Source of the DNA: an uncultured Lachnospiraceae bacterium
GTDB lineage: Bacteria; Bacillota; Clostridia; Lachnospirales; Lachnospiraceae
Reading direction: 5' to 3'
NCBI GenBank assembly: GCA_910579085.1
Contig: CAJTRU010000127.1
Span: 1 to 5,055, forward strand
Length of the DNA: 5,055 nt
Below, piece by piece: positions 1-5,040 of this stretch (positions are counted from its first letter, which is position 1; each line of letters starts with the position of its first letter). Made by a program: the position numbers and the translations under genes. The notes beneath the pieces were generated by a model, which was not told the DNA's origin, searched no databases, and saw only the letters and a list, made by a program, of their open reading frames with translations.

Positions 1-1
1 G

Positions 2-292
2 TGCGTGGGCGTGGAGCGTTTATGTGAGGGCGCAAATTTTCAGATACCTTTTAACACTGATGAAATTAATTTAATCTATCATTTTGGGGAACAGGGCAAA
101 GCGGAAACGTGCGCGGAACTGACCGCCACCACCAAAAGACGGAAACTGGCAGGGCGTGACCATTCCATAAAGACAAGGTTAGCCAAAGCAAATGCACAGG
201 CAAAACAGCCGGCAGTTGCCGAGGGAAAAAAGCACAAAACCCATATCAAGGGAAAGGGGGATATGATAAGGAGCATAAGGACAGCTTATTGA
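2..292 (+). CDS. Partial mobile-element accessory protein, transposon-transfer-assisting-like (5' end outside window)
   Basis: The frame is open from the window edge (base 2) to TGA at 290-292, so the true start lies upstream or is the GTG at 5; no ribosome binding site is visible. Residues around the motif IPFNTDEINLI resemble the start of the small transposon-transfer-assisting proteins of Firmicute conjugative elements, which usually begin with a basic lead and F-T/N-x-DE-x-NLI. The second half is a lysine/alanine/glutamine-rich tail ending near KKHKTHIKGKGDM, similar in style to other small ICE proteins, so this may be two fused fragments. The family core that normally follows NLI is shortened, which suggests decay. 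Its stop overlaps the next reading frame at TTGA (289-292), and a relaxase-like tail follows. The mobilization context is clearer than the family assignment. The biochemical role is unknown. Confidence 0.4.
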   Translation, partial: CVGVERLCEGANFQIPFNTDEINLIYHFGEQGKAETCAELTATTKRRKLAGRDHSIKTRLAKANAQAKQPAVAEGKKHKTHIKGKGDMIRSIRTAY

Positions 293-555
293 AGTGTCCC
301 GGATTAAAGGAGCGTATGCAGAGCCTTTTACAGAACGGCAGGAAGATAACGCCGAAACAGTGGAAAGCCGAGATACAGTCTTTGCAAGGCGGGTATGGCA
401 GTATCGGCAAAGAGCAGGCCAAGACCACCGCAGAATTAGCTTATGCCGGGATAACCAGCTACAACAGAAAGAACTTTGAAAGGGAACTTCAGAACGAGAG
501 CCGGCAGCATAATAAGCGGCAAAACAAAACTAAGCGGAGGGAGGAAGAAATATAA
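289..555 (+). CDS. Relaxase C-terminal-tail-like fragment (mobilization module remnant)
   Basis: This 88-residue, highly basic and hydrophilic protein is rich in K, R, Q, E and N. It contains a run like ITPKQWKAEIQSL followed by ELAYAGITSYNRKNFERELQNES, and it ends in a charged tail (KTKRREEEI). That pattern recalls the coiled, charged C-terminus of relaxase/mobilization nucleases of Tn1549/Tn4451-type elements. No relaxase catalytic part (N-terminal Tyr, HxH motif) is present. The frame stays open upstream to a stop at 157-159, so the homology may start before 289 and the piece may be a truncated pseudogene. Alternatively, TTG at 289 is a real start: TAAGGA at 276-281 is spaced seven bases away, and the TTGA overlap with the upstream stop would allow translational coupling. 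The relaxase assignment comes from remembered family resemblance and is only moderately supported. Confidence 0.4.
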   Translation: MKCPGLKERMQSLLQNGRKITPKQWKAEIQSLQGGYGSIGKEQAKTTAELAYAGITSYNRKNFERELQNESRQHNKRQNKTKRREEEI

Positions 556-594
556 TGAAAAACTGATAGAAATGTGAATGTGATTGTGGTATTC

Positions 595-603
595 TGTTAT
601 AGG
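595..603 (+). promoter_or_regulatory. Weak candidate extended -10 promoter for the Lnt-like gene
   Basis: TGTTATAGG reads as an extended -10 (TG-n-TATAGG) 31 bases upstream of the ATG at 635, inside the 79-base gap after the relaxase-like stop. No convincing -35 box lies 16-18 bases upstream, so the call rests on the extended -10 alone. The gap and the composition change make an independent promoter for the cargo gene reasonable. Confidence 0.25.
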
Positions 604-634
604 TAAAAAAAGAATGTAAGTAAGGAGTTTAGCA

Positions 635-2119
635 ATGAAAAATCTTTTGAAAAATAACCGGTTTGCAGTTTTCATAATCTTAACTTTTTTAATCTATGTA
701 ATGTCTAATGGAGAATGGTGTATCCCGGTTTTTGCATGGATTTATCCAATTTTGTTTTTACATATGCTTTCTCTTAATCATACCCGGAAAGTATATCTTA
801 TAATTGGCTCTATATATGCCATTGGGTTTGTTTTCCAGTTTGAAAAAGCCATCGGAATGGATATAAAAATATGTATAGTGGTAGCTTTTTTGGTATCTTT
901 TCTGAAAGTTTTACCATATATCTATTGGTCAAAATCCAAAATGAAATTTCAAGATACTGTTATTTTTGCAAGTATAATGGTATCAATAGAATATATCATC
1001 TATTTGATATATCCTATTTTGGGCGGGTTGTCTGACGCATATACACAATACCAAAATCTATACTTGCTACAAATAGTAACGGTAACAGGAATTTATGGAA
1101 TCACCTTTTTAATATCATGGACGGCGGCAGTAGTTATATGGATTTGGAACAATAAAAGCAAAAAAGAATACATCAAAAAATACATTACCATATATTGTTC
1201 TGTAACCGGATTAGTATTTGCTTATGGAATTGTAATGTTTCATTTTGTAGGAAATTCAGATAAAAGTGTTAGAATAGCTGGTGTAACAGTTCCCATTTCA
1301 CATCTGCTAAATGATGACAAAGATATATATTCTACATTTTATACCAATACATTTACTGATGAAAACATTACCAATACAAGGAATAAACTATCATCAGTAG
1401 CTGATGAACTTTTCTTAAAAACAGAGTTGGAAGCACAAGCAGGTGCAAAGATTGTTTTTTGGTCTGAACTGAATGGAGCGGTTTTAAAACAAGATGAAGA
1501 TATGCTTCTGCAACGGGCGTCAGATATAGCAAAACAGGAAGAAATCTATTTGATTGTTTCATTGCTGGTGAAAACTCCTTACGTGGACTTAAAGGAAAAT
1601 AAAACGGTAGCATTTAATCCACAAGGAGAACTAATATCAGAATATTTTAAGCATGGACGTTCAATCGGAGAACTGTGCCAAAAAGGAGATGGAATGCTAA
1701 AAAGTTTCGATACAGAATATGGGAGAATTGCGCCGTTTATATGTTCTGATATGGCATTTTTGTCGAAAATACAGCAGGCAGGTAAAGATAGTGTAGATAT
1801 ACTAATTGTTCCAGCTTCAGATTGGAAAGAAATGACATTATTAGCTACAAAGACAGCGGTTGTGCGTGGAGTTGAAAATGGAAGTAATATAATCAGACAT
1901 ACAAATAAGGGAATGTCGGTTGTTTCAGATTTTAAAGGCAGTGTGCTGGCACGGGCCGGTTATTTTCAGTCTGATACAAAGACATTATCCGCGCAGGTTA
2001 TCACGAAAGGGCGGTTTACTCTTTATTCGTATATTGGAAATCTATTTGTATATCTGTGTAATTTCTATTTGATAGGGAGTTTCATGCTTCCTAAAATTAA
2101 ACGGTTAATTAAGAGATAG
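635..2119 (+). CDS. Lnt-like apolipoprotein N-acyltransferase / membrane-bound nitrilase-family protein
   Basis: The 494-residue protein has the full Lnt architecture. About seven hydrophobic membrane segments lie at residues 10-27, 28-45, 52-70, 77-96, 107-128, 142-172 and 183-205. A nitrilase (carbon-nitrogen hydrolase) domain spans about 212-457, and a final membrane segment about 463-485. E. coli Lnt has eight membrane segments and 512 residues. The Glu-Lys-Cys triad is complete: E278 in FWSE, K339 in EYFKHGRS and C370 in APFICSD. E346 matches the accessory Glu that follows the Lys in Lnt. The segments VDILIVPASDW and RGVENGSNIIRHTNKG match the Lnt region around ALELGRPLLRSTNNG. Lnt transfers an acyl chain from phospholipid to the N-terminal Cys of lipoproteins on the outer face of the cytoplasmic membrane. 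Family membership is strong; the exact substrate is inferred. AAGGAG at 622-627, seven bases before ATG 635, sets the start. The gene is strikingly AT-rich with many ATA Ile codons, unlike its neighbours, which suggests acquired cargo. A hairpin terminator follows. Confidence 0.8.
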   Translation: MKNLLKNNRFAVFIILTFLIYVMSNGEWCIPVFAWIYPILFLHMLSLNHTRKVYLIIGSIYAIGFVFQFEKAIGMDIKICIVVAFLVSFLKVLPYIYWSKSKMKFQDTVIFASIMVSIEYIIYLIYPILGGLSDAYTQYQNLYLLQIVTVTGIYGITFLISWTAAVVIWIWNNKSKKEYIKKYITIYCSVTGLVFAYGIVMFHFVGNSDKSVRIAGVTVPISHLLNDDKDIYSTFYTNTFTDENITNTRNKLSSVADELFLKTELEAQAGAKIVFWSELNGAVLKQDEDMLLQRASDIAKQEEIYLIVSLLVKTPYVDLKENKTVAFNPQGELISEYFKHGRSIGELCQKGDGMLKSFDTEYGRIAPFICSDMAFLSKIQQAGKDSVDILIVPASDWKEMTLLATKTAVVRGVENGSNIIRHTNKGMSVVSDFKGSVLARAGYFQSDTKTLSAQVITKGRFTLYSYIGNLFVYLCNFYLIGSFMLPKIKRLIKR

Positions 2120-2181
2120 TTAAATTTCCGTTTGCCTAAACACTATTATCATAATTATAACTGAATAAGCAACACAGCGTC

Positions 2182-2220
2182 AGAGCGTATAGAAAACAAA
2201 TCTATGCGCTCTATTTTATT
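2182..2220 (+). terminator. Rho-independent terminator after the Lnt-like gene
   Basis: A 12-bp stem is formed by AGAGCGTATAGA (2182-2193) and TCTATGCGCTCT (2201-2212), fully paired with one T-G wobble, around a 7-base loop. It is followed by ATTTTATT. It lies 63 bases after the Lnt-like stop and only 16 bases before the next ATG at 2237, so the ribosome binding site of the small ORF follows it directly. It probably ends the cargo transcript and could equally act as an attenuator in the leader of the small ORF and recombinase. Confidence 0.75.
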
Positions 2221-2236
2221 GTAAAGGAGCAGATTT

Positions 2237-2392
2237 ATGGGTAAAGACAAAAAGGCAGGACAAAGAGCCACACGGCAGCACCCACCCACAAAAATAATCG
2301 TGGAAAGGTACTATGCAGGTACTGAAAAAATGGAAACGGTATTCAAGCGGATAGCCAGGGAACAGATAACAAAAAAGGTTCACGAACAATGA
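2237..2392 (+). CDS. Small recombinase-associated protein (51 aa)
   Basis: This short, basic 51-residue ORF starts at ATG 2237 with a strong ribosome binding site (AAAGGAG, 2223-2229, seven bases upstream) and ends at TGA 2390-2392. The N-terminus is lysine/arginine-rich (MGKDKKAGQRATRQ). It is followed by TKIIVERYYAGTEKMETVF and a helix-like KRIAREQITKKVHEQ. Small ORFs with this VERxxxG...ME.xF pattern commonly sit directly upstream of the large serine recombinase in Tn4451-like and related Firmicute elements (TnpW-like in position). The biochemical role is unknown. It sits five bases before the recombinase remnant and would be cotranscribed with it. Its C-terminus may have been altered by the deletion that removed the recombinase start. 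The good ribosome binding site and the position support a real gene. Confidence 0.6.
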   Translation: MGKDKKAGQRATRQHPPTKIIVERYYAGTEKMETVFKRIAREQITKKVHEQ

Positions 2393-2396
2393 GAGC

Positions 2397-2741
2397 ATGA
2401 GTATCAGCACACAGAAAAAAATGCTGAAAGATTATGCAAAGCGCAACGGTTTTCTGGACTGCCAGTTTTACGTTGATGACGGTTACAGCGGTACAAACTA
2501 TGACCGCCATCTTTCAGACAGCTTATTGAGGACATACAGGACGGGGAAGTGTCAATGCTCATCACAAAAGACCTGTCATATTGGGGGGGGGATTATCTTG
2601 AAACGGGTACATATATCAAGGTGTTTTTCCCTAGCCATAATGTACGTTACATTGCTATCAATGACGGCGTGGACTCCATAGACAACGCACAAATGGACAT
2701 TACACCGTCCCGCAACATCATCAATGATGTGTTCTCATTAA
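2397..2741 (+). pseudogene. Large serine recombinase (TnpX-like), N-terminal fragment, frameshifted
   Basis: Two consecutive frames together read as the resolvase-type catalytic domain of a TnpX-like large serine recombinase. The first has SISTQKKMLKDYAKRNGF and FYVDDGYSGTNYDR. After a one-base loss at about 2508-2510 the second continues as SFRQLIEDIQDGEVSMLITK, then YIAINDGVDS and NIIND. In intact relatives YDR-P-SFRQLIEDI is continuous. The start of the domain, including the strand with the catalytic Ser, is missing: the frame begins right after the small ORF, so about 20-30 residues were deleted. The arginines of the usual SRLGRDY motif are lost (here SYWGGDY, within a G9 run at 2583-2591). 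Similarity stops at about 2729-2741, so the recombinase domain, zinc ribbon and C-terminus are absent. This gene cannot make an active enzyme. It would normally excise and integrate the element carrying the genes to its left. Confidence 0.8.
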
Positions 2742-2756
2742 GAATGGAAGCTAATA

Positions 2757-3129
2757 TTATCCAATATAGTCTGCAAATTTGTAGTAAATCCGTATCTCTC
2801 GTTCTTTCAGCCCGTACACAATCCGCTGTTCGCCTATCTCGATTTTATCAATCAGACGGAGAAGCGTTTCCTGGTCAAAGTTTTCCAGATTATGGTACTG
2901 CCGGATAAGGCTCACCCATTCTGCACATTATTCTGCACTGTCTGTCCGCTATCTGCTGTTCCAGTTCCCTAAGCTGGGCGGCTTTCTCCGTCCGTTCCGT
3001 CTGGTACTTGTCCAGTAGTTCAATGCAGACCACTTCGGGTATCAGCCCTTTTACCTTGTCATCATAGGTGCTTTGCACTGGCTTTTCCAGTTCTGCGGTT
3101 CTTTTGTGAAGAGCCTGGATTTCTTTTGG
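2757..3129 (-). pseudogene. Large serine recombinase, C-terminal fragment, frameshifted, opposite orientation
   Basis: Read on the - strand, one frame gives a coiled-coil region (KEIQALHKRTAELEK, TYDDKVKGLIPE, KYQTERTEKAAQLRELEQQ). After a frame change at about 2919-2937 a second frame gives AEWVSLIRQYHNLENF, then LLRLIDKIEIGEQ and EIRIYYKFADYIG, ending at a stop at 2757-2759. This is the standard C-terminal end of TnpX-like large serine recombinases: coiled coil, then W-x-x-LIRQY, LI-x-KIE and a final IYY-x-F motif. The catalytic, recombinase and zinc-ribbon domains are missing. The direct repeat ATTCTGCAC at 2918-2926 and 2930-2938 lies exactly at the frame change and may have caused it. 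The fragment points towards the N-terminal fragment at 2397-2741. About 100 bases between its recognisable start and the IS (3130-3234) cannot be assigned. Confidence 0.75.
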
Positions 3130-3234
3130 AGAAAAGACAGGGAAATTTGTAGTATGTGGTTGTGGGATTTGGCATTCTCCGCTATATTTTTTTACCCATC
3201 CGGAAAGGGCTGGCTTGAGATGGTCAAGCTTTTT
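3130..3234. other. Unassigned 105-bp stretch between the recombinase fragment and the IS
   Basis: On the - strand this stretch is open in the same frame as the recombinase coiled coil (KLDHLKPALSGWVKKYSGEC and onward), but the translation does not look like the zinc-ribbon or linker of large serine recombinases. The only start codons of that frame lie inside the IS end (3270 and 3264). It is probably left-over DNA from a deletion joint beside the IS. I see no promoter, hairpin or other gene in it. Confidence 0.3.
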
Positions 3235-3253
3235 TGTAACACTTACAAGGAAA
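3235..3253. repeat. IS3-family terminal inverted repeat, orfB side
   Basis: TGTAACACTTACAAGGAAA pairs with the inverted copy at 4453-4471 at 15 of 19 positions. The first eight bases are identical, and positions 14-19 also match. Confidence 0.75.
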
Positions 3254-3266
3254 AGTTTTGACATAA

Positions 3267-4058
3267 TCATGCCTGCATTCTCTTTTCAAATGGTGTCATA
3301 TATCCATTTGATGAATGTGGGCGGATATGATTGTAATACACATATACATAATCCATAGTTGCATGATTTAGTTCTTCATCTGTTGAAAAACGGTGTTTGC
3401 TGATGAATTCCGCTTTGAACGTCCCATAATAGCTTTCCATTGGGGAGTTGTCATAGGGGCATCCCGCTTTACTCATACTCTGCTGAATCCCTTCTTCTGT
3501 ACAGTAATCTGTAAATGCCCGCGAGGTATACTGTGAACCCTGGTCACTGTGCAGCATCAGGTTTTTTGGATGATGATTTCTTTCCAGAGCTGCTTTCAGT
3601 GTCTGCACAGCCAGCTCTGCATCGATATGGCTGCTGTTGAGAGTTGCCACCACAGATCTGTCAAACAGGTCAATAATGCTACAGTTATATCGCTTCCTTC
3701 CATCTTCCATAAAAATATAGGTAAAATCTGTACACCATTTTTCATTTGGCTTTTCCGCATGAAATTTCCTGTTTAGATGATTTTCAAACTTTTTATAGCA
3801 GTCCCCCTTTTTGTATGCAGGCTTTTTTGGCGTCACTGTGGATCGGATCCCCAATTCCTGCATATATTTTAATACTGTTGTATTGCTCAAACTGATTTTC
3901 GCCCGCAGCAAATAAACCCTCATCATCCGGTATCCTGGATTTCCAGAGTATTCATGGTATATTTGTAGAATCTTATTTTTAAATTTATCTTTCTTCTCCC
4001 TGTAGCCTGCTTTCCTGTTCTTTTTATAATTGTAATAGGCATTTGGGCAGATGCCCAT
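3267..4058 (-). CDS. IS3-family transposase OrfB (DDE integrase domain)
   Basis: OrfB supplies the catalytic half of the transposase. The 263-residue frame from ATG 4056-4058 begins GICPNAYYNYKKNRK, has the HTH_21-like region with YHEYSGNPGYRMMRVYL, and then the retroviral-integrase-like domain. The DDE triad is complete: D111 in WCTDFTYI, D172 in LHSDQGSQYTS and E208 in NSPMESYYGTFKAE. There are 35 residues between the second D and E, and K215 lies seven residues after E, as in the family. The C-terminal YYNHIRPH is also typical. The same frame is open upstream of this ATG to the OrfA overlap and encodes LEQYQFIDRHKQEYGVRWLLRQ-like sequence. The working protein is therefore probably the OrfAB fusion, about 381 residues from the start at 4411, made by a -1 frameshift at 4154-4160. 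The frame is intact. Confidence 0.9.
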   Translation of the reverse strand: MGICPNAYYNYKKNRKAGYREKKDKFKNKILQIYHEYSGNPGYRMMRVYLLRAKISLSNTTVLKYMQELGIRSTVTPKKPAYKKGDCYKKFENHLNRKFHAEKPNEKWCTDFTYIFMEDGRKRYNCSIIDLFDRSVVATLNSSHIDAELAVQTLKAALERNHHPKNLMLHSDQGSQYTSRAFTDYCTEEGIQQSMSKAGCPYDNSPMESYYGTFKAEFISKHRFSTDEELNHATMDYVYVYYNHIRPHSSNGYMTPFEKRMQA

Positions 4059-4120
4059 CTGGCGCAGAAGCCAGCGGACGCCGTACTCCTGCTTATGTCT
4101 GTCAATAAACTGGTATTGTT

Positions 4121-4411
4121 CTAATCGGTTTCCTTTGCGAAGAATGCGGCGGCTTTTTTTAAGAATGCAATTTCCTTTTTCTTTTCCTCCAGCTCTCTGC
4201 GCAGTTTACGGTTTTCCTCATAAAGATTCTTTGTGTGATATAAGTCTGGGTTAGTTTCGCATTCTTCGCGGAATGCCCGCACCCATTTACGGACAGTTCC
4301 GTCTCCTAACTGGTATTCTTCGTTTAGACTTTTTATCGTACGTCCTTCTTCTAAATACAGTTGTACTATTTTCTTTTTGAATTCTGGCTCATAAACCTTT
4401 ATTTTTGGCAT
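4121..4411 (-). CDS. IS3-family transposase OrfA (helix-turn-helix and leucine zipper)
   Basis: OrfA is the DNA-binding and dimerisation part of the IS3 transposase and binds the terminal repeats. From M at 4411 the protein has 96 residues. MPKIKVYEPEFKKKIVQLYL and a helix-turn-helix at about residues 23-47 (RTIKSLNEEYQLGDGTVRKW) are followed by a coiled-coil zipper at 60-85 (NLYEENRKLRRELEEKKKEI) and the usual end FLKKAAAFFAKETD. I prefer ATG 4409-4411 to the upstream ATG at 4430-4432, because AAGGAAGGGG (4418-4427) lies six bases before it and the family normally starts there. Its stop overlaps the OrfB frame, and the A7 run in the FLKK codons lets some ribosomes shift to -1 and make OrfAB. 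OrfA alone is usually a negative regulator of transposition. Confidence 0.88.
   Translation of the reverse strand: MPKIKVYEPEFKKKIVQLYLEEGRTIKSLNEEYQLGDGTVRKWVRAFREECETNPDLYHTKNLYEENRKLRRELEEKKKEIAFLKKAAAFFAKETD
4154..4160 (-). promoter_or_regulatory. Programmed -1 frameshift slippery site (A AAA AAA G)
   Basis: On the - strand the orfA codons read TTA AAA AAA GCC, giving the heptamer A_AAA_AAA followed by G. A -1 slip enters the frame AGC CGC CGC ATT..., which continues without a stop into OrfB. This is the standard IS3 means of making the OrfAB transposase at a low ratio. No downstream stimulatory hairpin was worked out. Confidence 0.75.
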
Positions 4412-4449
4412 GTGTAACCCCTTCCTTTTCATTATATTGAATATATCAT

Positions 4450-5040
4450 TTATTTCCTGTTTGGTGTTACAACTTTATTATACCATCTCAATGAGCGTGG
4501 GGGAGTAATTTTCTCTTTCACACACTCTCTTTTATCTAAGTTCTTATCTCTATTCTCTGTACTCTTATCTCTAATCTCTGGTGGACAGAATTGGGACACA
4601 GGTGGGACATTGTCCCAATTTTGTTCTATGCCCGTATTTTTGTCTGTAAGAAGTGGCGTTTTTCCCTCTGACCTCAATCTGCGGTATCTTGCCTTGCGTT
4701 CTGCATCGGACGAGCCTTTTCCTGTCATTTCCTGAATTTCCGGCATATAGTAAGTGTTATCTTCCAATACCTCCACAAGCCCAAGCTGCATGAATGCCCG
4801 TATCGCCCTTTCCACTGTTCCTATCTCATGCCTTGTGAGCAGTGCGATCATCTCCGCAGAAAGCGGCGTCATCTCATTTAAGAGCAGTTTTCCGTTATGC
4901 TGCAATGATTTTAAATACAGCTTGAGCAGGATATTCACATATAAAACGCCATCTTTTGAACCTTCCAATACCACAATCTCACGTTGGTCAAAAAAATCCT
5001 CTTTGAGCTTGAGGAAATAATATTTCTTATTCTCTGCCAT
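4450..5040 (-). CDS. Replisome-organizer N-terminal-domain protein (replication initiator), 3' end truncated by the IS
   Basis: This is the N-terminal part of a phage/ICE-type replisome organizer, a DNA-binding initiator that recruits a helicase loader to the element's origin. It begins MAENKKYYFLKLKEDFFDQR and continues with the winged-helix-like domain to about residue 105 (EGSKDGVLYVNILLKLYL, AIRAFMQLGLVEVLEDNTYY). A basic stretch SSDAERKARYRRLRSEGK follows, then a low-complexity linker (NVPPVSQFCPPEIRDKSTEN). The start at 5038-5040 is fixed by AGGAAAGGGG (5046-5055), six bases upstream. The native sequence stops at about residue 189. Codon 190 straddles the IS edge, and the last six residues (VTPNRK) are encoded by the IS end, so the usual C-terminal part is missing. 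The DNA-binding domain may still fold, but helicase recruitment is probably lost. The linker DNA contains the repeats listed separately. Confidence 0.8.
   Translation of the reverse strand: MAENKKYYFLKLKEDFFDQREIVVLEGSKDGVLYVNILLKLYLKSLQHNGKLLLNEMTPLSAEMIALLTRHEIGTVERAIRAFMQLGLVEVLEDNTYYMPEIQEMTGKGSSDAERKARYRRLRSEGKTPLLTDKNTGIEQNWDNVPPVSQFCPPEIRDKSTENRDKNLDKRECVKEKITPPRSLRWYNKVVTPNRK
4453..4471. repeat. IS3-family terminal inverted repeat, orfA side
   Basis: Reverse-complemented it reads TGTAACACCAAACAGGAAA and matches the other end (3235-3253) at 15 of 19 positions. The stop codon and last codons of the truncated initiator gene come from this end. Confidence 0.75.
4542..4580. repeat. Direct repeat, 21-bp period, in the initiator gene (iteron-like)
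   Basis: TCTTATCTCTATTCTCTG (4542-4559) recurs as TCTTATCTCTAATCTCTG (4563-4580), 17 of 18 bases identical, with a period of 21 bp. In the protein this corresponds to seven-residue units EIRDKST / ENRDKNL. A weaker third copy (TTATCTAAG, from 4532) precedes it. Initiator genes of phages and ICEs often hold their own origin in this linker, so iterons are a reasonable reading. Confidence 0.55.
4589..4620. repeat. Perfect 10-bp inverted repeat in the initiator gene
   Basis: AATTGGGACA (4589-4598) and TGTCCCAATT (4611-4620) are exact inverted copies around a 12-base spacer that holds a further GGTGGGACAT. GGACA units recur three times between 4583 and 4609. It lies beside the 21-bp direct repeats and may be part of an origin or a protein-binding site. 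Confidence 0.5.

Larger units (their letters stand above)
3235..4471 (-). mobile_element. IS3-family insertion sequence (1237 bp)
   Basis: The element carries an orfA/orfB pair on the - strand, joined by an A7 slippery site, and has ends of the 5'-TG...CA-3' type usual for IS3. Its termini are imperfect inverted repeats: the left end reads inward TGTAACACTTACAAGGAAA and the right end, reverse-complemented, reads TGTAACACCAAACAGGAAA, with 15 of 19 positions matching. The size of about 1.2 kb is normal for the family. Both reading frames are uninterrupted, so it may be active. No 3- or 4-bp target-site duplication is visible: TTT/TTTT on the left, ACT/ACTT on the right. It cuts the replication-initiator gene on its right, and its left neighbour is a recombinase remnant rather than the rest of that gene. 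Confidence 0.88.

Noticed and set aside
551..556. Perfect TATAAT before the Lnt-like gene
   Set aside because: It overlaps the end of the previous reading frame and no -35-like hexamer lies 16-18 bases upstream; probably chance in AT-rich sequence.
1368..1613. - strand ORF of 81 residues inside the Lnt-like gene
   Set aside because: It lies wholly within a well-supported gene on the other strand, has no family resemblance and no ribosome binding site support.
2890..3270. A single - strand ORF of 126 residues
   Set aside because: Its start codons lie inside the IS end (after 3235) and its end is the result of a frameshift, so it is not a gene; only the recombinase C-terminal part is reported.
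3549..3776. + strand ORF inside orfB
   Set aside because: It lies opposite the DDE domain of a clear transposase; a shadow frame.
4478..4492. TTGAGA and TATAAT close together on the - strand beside the IS
   Set aside because: They are separated by only three bases, far too few for a -35/-10 pair.
4532..4620. Possible CRISPR array
   Set aside because: Only two good copies of a short repeat, period 21 bp, inside a coding frame; no spacers of normal length and no cas genes.
4754..5020. + strand ORF of 88 residues opposite the initiator gene
   Set aside because: Serine-rich antisense translation of a recognised gene; no independent evidence.
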